IMG/VR virus record: IMGVR_UViG_3300010885_021610
Span: 1 to 24,939 of that record
DNA length: 24,939 bases
Direction: 5' to 3' (one strand)
Source of the DNA: a virus
In this document: positions 8,266 through 15,849 of the stretch, in pieces
Position numbering within the stretch: position 1 is the stretch's first letter
Layout: each line of letters begins with the position of its first letter
Position numbers and translations under genes: made by a program
The notes under the pieces: generated by a model
What the model saw: only the letters and a program-made list of their open reading frames with translations
Told to the model about the DNA's origin: nothing
The model's database searches: none

Positions 8266-8589
8266 TTACGCGCCCTTAGTCATCTTAAGAGCATAGTAGC
8301 TAGTACCATTGCTCATGCAGATAAAGAAGTTTGTATCGGCATTGTTATCCTTGATTACACCAAGGAAACCCGATCCCGTTGTTGCAGCAGCTCCAAATGC
8401 AGTAACCATCTCTGCCTGTGTCGGCAGTGCATCAGTTACGTTATCAGTAGCCTGCTTGGTGCGGACACCGGCAGCAGTAGCTACAACCTGTCCGGTTGGA
8501 GTTACAGTGCCAGTAAACACGCCATCTGCAACAGCAGATGCTTGCTCGGCTGGCATCCCAAGACCCATCAAAGTAATCGTACTGGCCAT
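8266..8589 (-). CDS. Small putative head-associated protein
   Basis: 107 codons, ATG at 8589 with AAGGAAC upstream. The N terminus (MASTITLMGLGMPAEQASAV) is followed by Thr/Val/Ala-rich beta segments. There is no signal peptide or membrane span and I do not recognise a named family. It is translated between the cement-like and spike-base-like genes and is framed by two hairpins, which groups it with abundant head-surface proteins. Possible roles are head decoration or part of the spike. Confidence 0.7.
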   Translation of the reverse strand: MASTITLMGLGMPAEQASAVADGVFTGTVTPTGQVVATAAGVRTKQATDNVTDALPTQAEMVTAFGAAATTGSGFLGVIKDNNADTNFFICMSNGTSYYALKMTKGA

Positions 8590-8607
8590 TTTGTTCCTTA
8601 CTAAGTA

Positions 8608-8631
8608 GGGGCTGCTATACTAGCCAGCCCC
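8608..8631 (-). other. Strong hairpin after the cement-like gene
   Basis: GGGGCTG and CAGCCCC pair perfectly. With one bulged base, CTA/TAG extends this to a 10-bp stem with a GTA loop. It lies 7 nt after the stop of the gene at 8639-9127 in the leftward mRNA. There is no U-run after it, so an mRNA-stabilising or processing hairpin is more likely than a terminator. Confidence 0.6.
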
Positions 8632-8638
8632 TTATCAA

Positions 8639-9127
8639 TTACAGATTGGAGTAAATTGCACCAAATGCCTGTACTTCAACATTTGATCCAGATCCCGAAT
8701 CCGTGGTTAGACCGACAACACCGCTGATCACGCCAGCAGTAACGCTATCGTCTAACACGCCAGCAGTAGCCGTAGTGTAAAGTTTAGTTCCAGCTACATA
8801 CGAAGCTGCTACCTTTACCTTTACACCCGAACCAGTTCCGCCGCCTTCACCAATGAATACCCAAAGGTACTCGTTAGTAGCTGCAGCAACTTGAGCGATT
8901 CCAAGACCCTTGGGAGGCGTTGAAGCATTAGTTGTAGTGACAGCAGTAAAACCGCCATCCTTATCAATAATGCCAGCCTGATACTGCGTGATAGTGCCTG
9001 CTGCCTTAACAAACATCCACTTACCGCGCTTATCAGACCCAATATCCAGCACCTTTGCAGGTAGCGGAATTGTTGTACCATCCCAACTGCGAGTAGAATT
9101 TACACCCTGCGATCCATTCAATGACAT
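8639..9127 (-). CDS. Putative capsid decoration / cement protein
   Basis: 162 codons, ATG at 9127 with GGAGG about 7 nt upstream, one of the strongest ribosome sites in the operon, as expected for an abundant protein. The chain is Gly/Thr/Ala/Val-rich and all-beta in appearance. A block (GLGIAQVAAATNEYLWVFIGEGGG) resembles the beta-barrel cement proteins of the DUF2190 type (VALxxAxxGEyvxVxxxG). It lies directly after the major capsid gene, the usual place for a decoration protein that stabilises the shell. The family assignment is by resemblance only. Confidence 0.7.
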   Translation of the reverse strand: MSLNGSQGVNSTRSWDGTTIPLPAKVLDIGSDKRGKWMFVKAAGTITQYQAGIIDKDGGFTAVTTTNASTPPKGLGIAQVAAATNEYLWVFIGEGGGTGSGVKVKVAASYVAGTKLYTTATAGVLDDSVTAGVISGVVGLTTDSGSGSNVEVQAFGAIYSNL

Positions 9128-9145
9128 AATTCAATCCTCCAACAA

Positions 9146-10102
9146 TTAAGCGTAAATAACAGCCTGAAGTGCGGGAGCAGAACAACACAGATTGCCCTCT
9201 ACGAGTATCACCGTAAAGAAAGCATCCTGGTCAATCGGACGAGTCATCTCTGGAGCGAGGGGCTTGAAGTCAGCTCCACGAACCATGTCAAACGTCCAAT
9301 ACTTGGTGTTCATAAGTCGGCAAGAATTTGTCTCAAGCACTGTTGAGCCAAATCCACCGTCAAACACAAAGTCGCAACCGTCATACGACAGAGCACGGAA
9401 ACCAGCTACAGCCTTCTTTGCAGGAAGCTGAATACGCTGAATTGCCGTAAGGGAGCTGTGCAGGAACTTCCAAGCAGTACGATCCATAAGACCAAGGTCC
9501 GGCATCTCATCGCCACGTGTAACCTGTGACAAAGTGTCGGTGATAGTCTCCTGTACGTTTGCTGCCGTCAGGGTCGTATTGACAGCAAGATTGCGTGCCC
9601 AAGTATTGGTGGCGCGATCAATCTGTCCATAGGTACCCGATGTCGGCGAAGTAGAAACAGCCTTCTTGATACCATCAAACTCAAGTCCACCGCTGCCTGT
9701 GCCATCGCCACGAAGCGAGGTAGAAACGGTATTCTTAAGCCTGCTGATTGCTGCCTTCATCTTCATTTCTGCAAGGTCAAGCAGCTGTGCCTGGTCGCGG
9801 TTTGCACGGCGATCACGCCCTGCAATTGCTACTGGCTCATAGCACTGCTTAATTGCAAAACGAAATGCGGTAGCATCATCAATTGCATCAAGGTTGAATG
9901 ACGAGAATCCTGAGTAGAAACCGCCTACAGCTGCATCATTGTACATGATGGGCTTACGAAGCTCATATCCACCAGAAAACTTCCGAATTAGCCCCTGATC
10001 ATCAAGACTCTTGAGAAGCGGGTTGTGGTGAAGCACCTCATCCGCAATAGAATCCGACTGATCAAAGAGGGTTGCTACAATTGCCTCTTCCAAATTAGCC
10101 AT
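9146..10102 (-). CDS. Major capsid protein
   Basis: 318 codons, ATG at 10102. Order (portal, scaffold, this gene, cement) and length fit an HK97-fold major capsid protein. Visible blocks include the N-terminal helix (MANLEEAIVATLFDQSDSIA), the E-loop-like Gly/Phe-rich region (FSGGYELRKPIMYNDAAVGG), a long helix (RDQAQLLDLAEMKMKAAISR) and C-terminal strands (MVRGADFKPLAPEMTRPIDQ). The ribosome site AAGGATAAC is partly enclosed in a 7-bp hairpin at 10105-10129. It forms the shell of the head on the scaffold encoded just upstream. Family placement rests on context and overall pattern. Confidence 0.85.
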   Translation of the reverse strand: MANLEEAIVATLFDQSDSIADEVLHHNPLLKSLDDQGLIRKFSGGYELRKPIMYNDAAVGGFYSGFSSFNLDAIDDATAFRFAIKQCYEPVAIAGRDRRANRDQAQLLDLAEMKMKAAISRLKNTVSTSLRGDGTGSGGLEFDGIKKAVSTSPTSGTYGQIDRATNTWARNLAVNTTLTAANVQETITDTLSQVTRGDEMPDLGLMDRTAWKFLHSSLTAIQRIQLPAKKAVAGFRALSYDGCDFVFDGGFGSTVLETNSCRLMNTKYWTFDMVRGADFKPLAPEMTRPIDQDAFFTVILVEGNLCCSAPALQAVIYA

Positions 10103-10104
10103 TT

Positions 10105-10129
10105 GTTATCCTTAAAATTTATGGATAAC
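10105..10129 (-). promoter_or_regulatory. Hairpin enclosing the capsid ribosome binding site
   Basis: GTTATCC and GGATAAC form a perfect 7-bp stem around an 11-nt AT-rich loop. In the leftward mRNA the right arm is GGATAAC, which with two loop As forms the AAGGA ribosome site just before AAATG. The stem would partly hide the site, so it may set or switch capsid translation. This is inference from sequence. Confidence 0.5.
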
Positions 10130-10144
10130 CCGGCCAGTTTGGAG

Positions 10145-11203
10145 CTAATCGCCCGTCATCCTGCGCCGCAGGTTATCCCGTATGTCTTTTGTTTGTACGC
10201 TGGGAGTTCCGCTTCCTGCAGAGCCAGATATGGAGCGCGAGGCTGCTTTAGCTTTTTGAGCTACGGCCTGCTTTTGATCAACTACCGACTTTGCAACCAT
10301 CGCATTACTGAGGTTGGAAAAGGTCGCGTTTCCGGCAATTACATAATTATAGGCGGTTTCCAGAACTTGTTCTGGCCCGCTATATTTACCGGTCTGTGAG
10401 AGCGCCGCTACTATGGGGGCCATTTCTGCTTCTAACTGCGAAGCTGTTTCGGGGTCCCTAAACAGTGGTTTGCTCTTTATAAACGATTCTACAACTCGCT
10501 CATTGTAGTAGGCAACGGCTTTTTGTTCTTGCGCTTGGTGTGCTGCCTGTAGCTTTTCATCTGCAATACGCTCCGCATCCGCACGAGTGAGGTAATCAAC
10601 AGGCGGCTGATTGTACCCATTCTGCTCTGGTTGCTGAATCAAATCGTTGACGGATAGACCATAAGCATTGAGCCACTCAACCGCCGTTGCGTAGGGGTCC
10701 TTCTGCATTGCACGATCCCAGGCGATACTTCGCCTAGCAACATCGCTAATGGTAATACCCTGCTTGGCGTAATCATCCTCGTACTGCTTGATCGCATCAA
10801 ACACACCACTGGTTTGCTTTTTAAGGTCCTCTACTTCCTGCACCCGGCGCTGGTAATCGCTGCGGGTTTCGTAAGCTCTACGGTTCAAATACTGCTGCAA
10901 GACATGGGCATTGGCAGTGCTTGGATTCAGGAACGCATCCTTTTCTGCCTTATTCATGTCAGCAGGTGGAACAAGCTGCACCACCTCGGCTGCGGGGGTT
11001 GCTGTAGCTTCTAGGGACGTTTCTTTTGACGAAGCCTCCTCAGCTCCCTCTGGAACATCCATCTTGCCAGCTGCCGCTTGCTCGTCTTCTGCCTTAAAAT
11101 TCTGTTTTAAAGCACGTCCAAAACTAAGCGGCTCTTGAGTCCGCTCAGTAGTAACCTCAGTATTAGTGGTTTCGTCCTGGTTATTGTTTTCAGTGTTATC
11201 CAT
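10145..11203 (-). CDS. Capsid scaffolding protein
   Basis: 352 codons, ATG at 11203, overlapping the upstream stop by 8 nt. The N-terminal 90 residues are acidic and Glu/Thr/Ala-rich. The middle (residues about 95-260) is highly helical and charged, with coiled-coil-like stretches (YQRRVQEVEDLKKQTSGVFD). The C terminus is basic (DIRDNLRRRMTGD), as in scaffolds whose basic tail contacts the coat protein. It lies immediately before the major capsid gene, the standard place. It would drive procapsid assembly and then leave or be degraded. No protease gene is seen nearby, so exit of intact scaffold, as in P22, is possible. Confidence 0.85.
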   Translation of the reverse strand: MDNTENNNQDETTNTEVTTERTQEPLSFGRALKQNFKAEDEQAAAGKMDVPEGAEEASSKETSLEATATPAAEVVQLVPPADMNKAEKDAFLNPSTANAHVLQQYLNRRAYETRSDYQRRVQEVEDLKKQTSGVFDAIKQYEDDYAKQGITISDVARRSIAWDRAMQKDPYATAVEWLNAYGLSVNDLIQQPEQNGYNQPPVDYLTRADAERIADEKLQAAHQAQEQKAVAYYNERVVESFIKSKPLFRDPETASQLEAEMAPIVAALSQTGKYSGPEQVLETAYNYVIAGNATFSNLSNAMVAKSVVDQKQAVAQKAKAASRSISGSAGSGTPSVQTKDIRDNLRRRMTGD

Positions 11204-11513
11204 TTAGCCTATCCCTCACTTGGCTCATTACTCGTTTAACTAACTCACTTTGGCGACGCTCCGATCCCTTTTCTGGATCGTAGCCCCGATCATACGCATC
11301 CCCAATTTCTACCGCTCCTGCAGCTTTGTATGCTTCTCGCAGTTTAGCTTTGCTTGTGTATATTTCCTTTGGGTTTAGTGGATTGCGGGTTGGTTCCATT
11401 TCATCTTGAATGAACAAATCCCGCGCATTAGATTGTACCCGACGCTGTACTTCCTCAATTGGAACAACCTTAAGTTGAATGGGGCACCATTGAAACAATT
11501 TATACTTACTCAT
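11196..11513 (-). CDS. Conserved small phage protein before the scaffold
   Basis: 105 codons from ATG at 11513, preferred because GGA lies about 5 nt upstream. An ATG two codons earlier (11519) has no ribosome site. The block FIQDEMEPTRNPLNPKEIYT followed by SKAKLREAYKAAGAVEIGDA is one I associate with a conserved small protein found between portal and capsid genes in many phages. The function is unknown to me. It overlaps the genes on both sides by a few bases, so its translation is probably coupled to theirs. Confidence 0.75.
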   Translation of the reverse strand: MSKYKLFQWCPIQLKVVPIEEVQRRVQSNARDLFIQDEMEPTRNPLNPKEIYTSKAKLREAYKAAGAVEIGDAYDRGYDPEKGSERRQSELVKRVMSQVRDRLNG

Positions 11514-11811
11514 AATCATCCATAGCTAACAGCAACAATATCATTCGTATTTGCTTTCGCTTCTTATCCGTAACCTGCGTATTGTCCAGCTTGCTGCGTA
11601 ACGTTGTAGCAAACCGGGCTTTGTCCAAATTCTTTGGAAGCTCCACCTTTGCCTGCCGTTCAGACAGTATTTTTGCAGCTAACTGTTCCTCGTATAACTC
11701 CTCTTCCCGTTTGTTTCGTCGCTTCCTATAAACGTCAAGAATGTCGGAGGTGTCAGTAACAACTACTGCACCGCCATATTGCTTGGGGTTTAATAATAGA
11801 ATCAAACTCAT
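11506..11811 (-). CDS. Unknown small protein, basic helical centre
   Basis: 101 codons, ATG at 11811, overlapping the upstream stop (ATGA). A short hydrophobic N terminus (MSLILLLNPKQYGGAVVV) is followed by a charged helical middle (DVYRKRRNKREEELYEEQLA) and a hydrophobic end (IRMILLLLAMDDYE). No family is recognised. It is translated between the tail-collar gene and the small pre-scaffold gene, with overlaps on both sides, so it is very likely a real member of the late operon. Confidence 0.7.
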   Translation of the reverse strand: MSLILLLNPKQYGGAVVVTDTSDILDVYRKRRNKREEELYEEQLAAKILSERQAKVELPKNLDKARFATTLRSKLDNTQVTDKKRKQIRMILLLLAMDDYE

Positions 11812-12383
11812 TGATACTTAATGATGTAGTTAACAACAAGGTAAGGAGGGTTGGCCGTCCCTGTATCGCTTGGTGTGGTGCTGCCAGATGTCATTGCAGC
11901 GTTACCATCAACACCCCCGGTAACTAATCCAATGCGTCCACTGATAGTTGGGGCAGTATAACTTGCAGCTGCAGTATCACCTTTCGGCGCTGTTGTAGTA
12001 ACAGATCCACCCCATGCGCTGTAGCCACTGGGAGAGTTTGTAACAGCTAAATCAGCGCCAGTACCTAAGCCGTGATAATGAGCTGGTACGGTATGAGTAT
12101 GGCTAGCAGATGTATGAGCATGGTCAATTGCACCGCCACTATCTGCCAAGGTATTGCCAGTACCGCTAGCAGCTTTGCCAATTGGAAACCGTTGCCGCAA
12201 ATCAGGCAGGCTAAAACTTGAGCCATCAACCGCGCCGTAGGTTGTTCCCAAAATCGCAAACAACTTAACATGTGTTGTACGGCTTAGGCTTGTTCCATCG
12301 CAGATATAAAACGATGCAGGTGCGGTATTGGAATACCACAACAAGCCAGCCCCTATTGGCAATTCGCCGCCAAAAACTGGCAT
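11808..12383 (-). CDS. Tail-collar domain protein (tail fibre / receptor binding)
   Basis: 191 codons, ATG at 12383 sharing one base with the upstream stop (TAATG). Residues 7-72 show the phage tail-collar domain pattern (LPIGAGLLWYSNTAPASFYI, CDGTSLSRT, SFSLPDLRQRFPIG). This is followed by a His-rich segment with three HxH pairs (H88/H90, H95/H97, H102/H104). In trimeric fibres of the T4 gp12 type, such HxH motifs bind metal along the axis. The end, NPPYLVVNYIIKYQ, is the usual C terminus of this class. It probably forms or tips a short fibre contacting the host. Confidence 0.85.
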   Translation of the reverse strand: MPVFGGELPIGAGLLWYSNTAPASFYICDGTSLSRTTHVKLFAILGTTYGAVDGSSFSLPDLRQRFPIGKAASGTGNTLADSGGAIDHAHTSASHTHTVPAHYHGLGTGADLAVTNSPSGYSAWGGSVTTTAPKGDTAAASYTAPTISGRIGLVTGGVDGNAAMTSGSTTPSDTGTANPPYLVVNYIIKYQ

Positions 12384-13291
12384 TAGGTGATCTCCGTCAC
12401 GCGCATGCTACCTGTTGGCGAGCTATCCCAAATGCCATCAATGGCACCCGTATAAACGGGAGTAGGCAATTCCAGCGTTTGGTTAGGCTGTAACCGATAG
12501 GAAAAGCTAGTGCTGCTGGCTGTACTTCCGAGCTTCACATAGACCGTCTTATCGCAGTCGTTGTAAAGTACCGCCTGGCGACGCGAGGCGTTGGAAGCTA
12601 AAAGTACCGTGTTCGTAGCTGCCGATGTGACACTTGATACAGCACTGGATGAATAGGTAGCAGTCGCTACCGACCAAGTGCCGCTTTGCGTCGCCGCTAC
12701 AGTGCCATCAACGGTGATGCTTCCCCCGTTGTCGGATACAGGGATTGCTGAACTAAATGGATTACCTTGAGATGCTAAAGTTACACTTGGAAGCGTCAGT
12801 ACATCAACGTCGCCAATGTTATTAGTTCCCGCTGGCAAGGCTGTTCCAATAGTAACCGTACCATCAACCGTAATGCTTCCCCCATTGTCGGACACTGGAA
12901 TAGCACTGCTAAATGGATTGGTTTGGCTTGCAAGAGTTACGCTTGGCAGCGTAGCAACATCAATATCGCCGATGTTGTTATTCCCGGCTGGAAGCGCAGT
13001 AGAGATAGTTACCGCGCCGGTATTGCAAGCGGTTGTCTTTGCATCAAGATTTGAAAGGCTGGTATTCCCAACAGTTTGCTTTGCTTCTGTTGCAAGGCCA
13101 GCAGGATTGAGGGTGAATGTTCCACTCACTGGCAATGGGTTGAGGTCTGACACCAACGATTCAGCAGCACCATCGCCAATATCCAGGCGCATGTGCTGAA
13201 TATGCTTATTGTCTGCCGTCTGAGTAGTCCTAACAGGAATGTCAGGATTGTCGCTGATAGCAGAATTGGAAACCGTTACATTGTCCGTCAC
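12383..13291 (-). CDS. Tandem-repeat fibre-like virion protein
   Basis: 302 codons from a GTG start at 13291, with GAGG about 10 nt upstream. It begins just after the portal stop and ends in a TAATG overlap with the tail-collar gene. Residues 98-149 and 150-198 are two copies of one unit (LPAGNNNIGDIDV, LPSVTLASQ, NPFSSAIPVSDNGGSITVDG). The protein is otherwise Ser/Thr/Val/Asn-rich and beta-like, with a C-terminal domain (VYVKLGSTASS, YRLQPNQTLELPTPVYTGAI). This composition fits an elongated trimeric fibre or spike shaft. Placement directly after the portal and before the collar gene suggests that the two build one appendage. Confidence 0.75.
   Translation of the reverse strand: MTDNVTVSNSAISDNPDIPVRTTQTADNKHIQHMRLDIGDGAAESLVSDLNPLPVSGTFTLNPAGLATEAKQTVGNTSLSNLDAKTTACNTGAVTISTALPAGNNNIGDIDVATLPSVTLASQTNPFSSAIPVSDNGGSITVDGTVTIGTALPAGTNNIGDVDVLTLPSVTLASQGNPFSSAIPVSDNGGSITVDGTVAATQSGTWSVATATYSSSAVSSVTSAATNTVLLASNASRRQAVLYNDCDKTVYVKLGSTASSTSFSYRLQPNQTLELPTPVYTGAIDGIWDSSPTGSMRVTEIT
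12698..13000 (-). repeat. Two tandem copies of a 52-codon (156-nt) unit
   Basis: Unit A (13000-12845) and unit B (12844-12698, slightly shorter) encode nearly the same peptide but differ at many third codon positions. The duplication is therefore old and held by selection on the protein. Confidence 0.85.
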
Positions 13292-13293
13292 GG

Positions 13294-15849
13294 CTAGCTT
13301 TCCTCATCCATGTCGTTCATCTCAATGCTGGGATTGCCCAACTCATCCATTGTTACGCGCCCAACACGTTTAGCACGTTTCGGAATAACATTGTTAATGA
13401 CTATTGGTGTTGCTGGAGTAGTGGCTTGGGGCTGTGACATAGTACGAATGGTGTCCATAGAAACGCGCAATCGCTCAATCTCATTCTCTGCAGACAGTCG
13501 CCGCTCCTCCATCAGCTTTTCCGACTCGCTCATCCGAATTCGCATCTGCTCAAGCTCTAGCTTTTGCAGATCCAAAATCTGGCTCATGCGGTTAGCTTCC
13601 ATCTGAATGTTATGCTTGGCCTGTTCCGATTCAGTCATTGCCTGAATCTTAAGAACGTCAGCCTGTACATTGCTTCCCTTAATTTGTACTTCCTGCTGCT
13701 TAATGGCTAATTCCTGCTGGCCCATGTACTCTTCAAACTGCTGCTTTTGAATAGCAAGCTGGGCATCAAGTTGTGCTCGCTGCATCTTCATTTGCTGATC
13801 GGCTGCCGCAAGCTGATTCTTTTGAGCAGCATCCTGCATTTGCATTTGAGTAGCTTGAATACGTGCTTGAGACTCCATTTGCGCGATTTGCATACGAGCT
13901 TGCATTTCTTGCTGCACTGGGTCCGGGGGAGGCGGTTGCTTAGCTGCTTCTTCGCGGGCTTGCAGGATTTCACCGATTTGGGCAAATGCTTTGGTAAAGA
14001 TGCCATCTAGTTCCTTTCCACTCTTGAAACGTTTAATTACGTTTTGAAACAACTCAATGCTAAACCCAAGCAACGGCGGGTACTGTTCAATCAAGCCACG
14101 CATTTGATTAAAAAAGTCCCCGCAGGTTTGCATCATCTGCGAACCCTCAACTTGCTGCTGCATCTGGTCTATTGCAACCATGCTGTCACTAGCAATTTGT
14201 ATGCGGTATGTCAGGCGATCATCGCTACGGAAAAGGTTAATGATCTGCTGCTTTAGTCCAGCCATGAGAATAGCTGGATCCGGTGGCGGCGGCGGCATTG
14301 GAGGGGCCTGTTCCATCGGCATCCCTTCCTCTGGAGCGGGAGGAGGCTCTGGGACAGGCTGTGGTTCTGGCAGTAGTGGAACCAACAAACGGTCCACATC
14401 TCCGACCTCAAAAATTAGTTCCGGCTCAAACTGAGTCGCAATGATCTCACCTAATCTGGCAATGCCATCACTAACAAACTTGGCAAACATGTTTTGGCGA
14501 ACGATCAAACCAAGTGATGACCAAGCGTTCTCTAGGCGGTTAGCAGTAGCAGATTTATATTGCTCGCTAGTGCCGCGCAAAAGGTCAGATACCTTCAGGG
14601 TTTCGTACAGCTGGTTTAGTGCAGTCTCTCTAGCAGCTTGCAGCGTTTGCAGTGCATTTACATATGGCGTGATATCCATTGTATCAACACCAGCAGCTAA
14701 CCCGCCACGGCTCTTGTAGCTAGGCCAGTTCATCAGCGGAATCATTTTAAGATCCCCCTGCATCAACTGTTCCATGCTGTTACCAAGCGTTGCATCGTAC
14801 ACTGAATTGGTACGAATTGCTTGAGTAACGGCATGAATACGGGTAGTAAGCCGCTCAACCTCAAGGATCTGATCCTTTACATGGGCATAGTCTGAAACAG
14901 GTAGAACGCTGTCAGGGTCAGTGCTTTGAGCGATAATGCTGCAGGGATAGAAGTTCTCAAAATCAATGGGCGGCTCAGATGAGTAAATTACGCTCTTGTC
15001 GCTATTCTTGTGAAGCCAGTAAACCTTTTCACTCTCCTCGCACCAAATCTCGTATAGCTCGGCTTTTCCCTCATACTTGGAATCGTCCCGGTTCCAATCT
15101 TTCTTGTTACGGTCGGGAAACGAATCGTAGGTTAAATCATCCGAAATGTCCGAGCCAAACATATCCTCTGCTTGAGGACGAGTTAGGAAAGCCCGCCTTG
15201 CACGCCACTCAACCTCCATCTCGTTGCGCGCATCACTGCAGAGGTAATCATTGTACTGGATAACATCCAGGGTAGCGTACTCCTCATTTTTTACTGGGGT
15301 AGTTACGGGAACAATCACCAGCCCACCCGTACCCGGCTTGGCTTGGCTAGTATCGCCAGTAAACGGCTGGCCCTTGTCATCAATCAGACTGCCATCAGGT
15401 GCTTGGAACAAAGCGATTTCAATAGTCTCATCGTAAATCTCAGCGTCATACCTGGCCCAAAGAACGGCGCGGCCAGTAAGTAGAAACTGTAAAGCAGCAT
15501 TGTAACCTACTGCGTCAAAAGGGAAGGAAACATCCATACTGTACTGAATGTTTCGCTCAAGCAGCACTGCACTAATTTCCTCAATAACTCCACCAGCACG
15601 CTTGCGAAGGTCTACTTCCGCTTTCGGGGTGGACGAATAGTAAGCAGGCAAAAGAGTATTAACACAATACCACCAACTGTTAAGTCGTCGTTCAGTATCA
15701 TTCAGAATCCCAACCTGCTTTTGCGCGTTGTAAACACGAATAGACTCTTCTGCCATTTCAACGAATTTCTTGCTGCGCTCCTCTGCCTTTCCGATCTCAC
15801 TCTTCCAGTATGCGCCGCTAAATCGTTCTACTAATGGCTTTATTTTCAT
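13294..15849 (-). CDS. Portal protein with long C-terminal coiled coil
   Basis: 851 codons, ATG at 15849, overlapping the terminase stop by 4 nt (ATGA). The first ~480 residues fit phage portal proteins (NDTERRLNSWWYCVNTLLPA, YYSSTPKAEVDLRKR, VGYNAALQFLLTGRAVLWAR, WRARRAFLTRPQAEDMFGSD). A Pro-rich linker (about 490-530) follows, then a helical region. Residues about 635-800 are a very Gln/Met/Glu-rich predicted coiled coil. The last ~45 residues are basic then acidic. Twelve copies would form the DNA entry ring. The long C-terminal coil would suit a barrel extending into the head, as in P22, but this is inference. It is longer than most portals. Confidence 0.9.
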   Translation of the reverse strand: MKIKPLVERFSGAYWKSEIGKAEERSKKFVEMAEESIRVYNAQKQVGILNDTERRLNSWWYCVNTLLPAYYSSTPKAEVDLRKRAGGVIEEISAVLLERNIQYSMDVSFPFDAVGYNAALQFLLTGRAVLWARYDAEIYDETIEIALFQAPDGSLIDDKGQPFTGDTSQAKPGTGGLVIVPVTTPVKNEEYATLDVIQYNDYLCSDARNEMEVEWRARRAFLTRPQAEDMFGSDISDDLTYDSFPDRNKKDWNRDDSKYEGKAELYEIWCEESEKVYWLHKNSDKSVIYSSEPPIDFENFYPCSIIAQSTDPDSVLPVSDYAHVKDQILEVERLTTRIHAVTQAIRTNSVYDATLGNSMEQLMQGDLKMIPLMNWPSYKSRGGLAAGVDTMDITPYVNALQTLQAARETALNQLYETLKVSDLLRGTSEQYKSATANRLENAWSSLGLIVRQNMFAKFVSDGIARLGEIIATQFEPELIFEVGDVDRLLVPLLPEPQPVPEPPPAPEEGMPMEQAPPMPPPPPDPAILMAGLKQQIINLFRSDDRLTYRIQIASDSMVAIDQMQQQVEGSQMMQTCGDFFNQMRGLIEQYPPLLGFSIELFQNVIKRFKSGKELDGIFTKAFAQIGEILQAREEAAKQPPPPDPVQQEMQARMQIAQMESQARIQATQMQMQDAAQKNQLAAADQQMKMQRAQLDAQLAIQKQQFEEYMGQQELAIKQQEVQIKGSNVQADVLKIQAMTESEQAKHNIQMEANRMSQILDLQKLELEQMRIRMSESEKLMEERRLSAENEIERLRVSMDTIRTMSQPQATTPATPIVINNVIPKRAKRVGRVTMDELGNPSIEMNDMDEES

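Noticed and set aside
12698-13000. Possible CRISPR-like or mobile repeat
   Set aside because: The repeat is in frame within a fibre-like gene, has only two copies, no spacers and diverged codons. It is a protein duplication.
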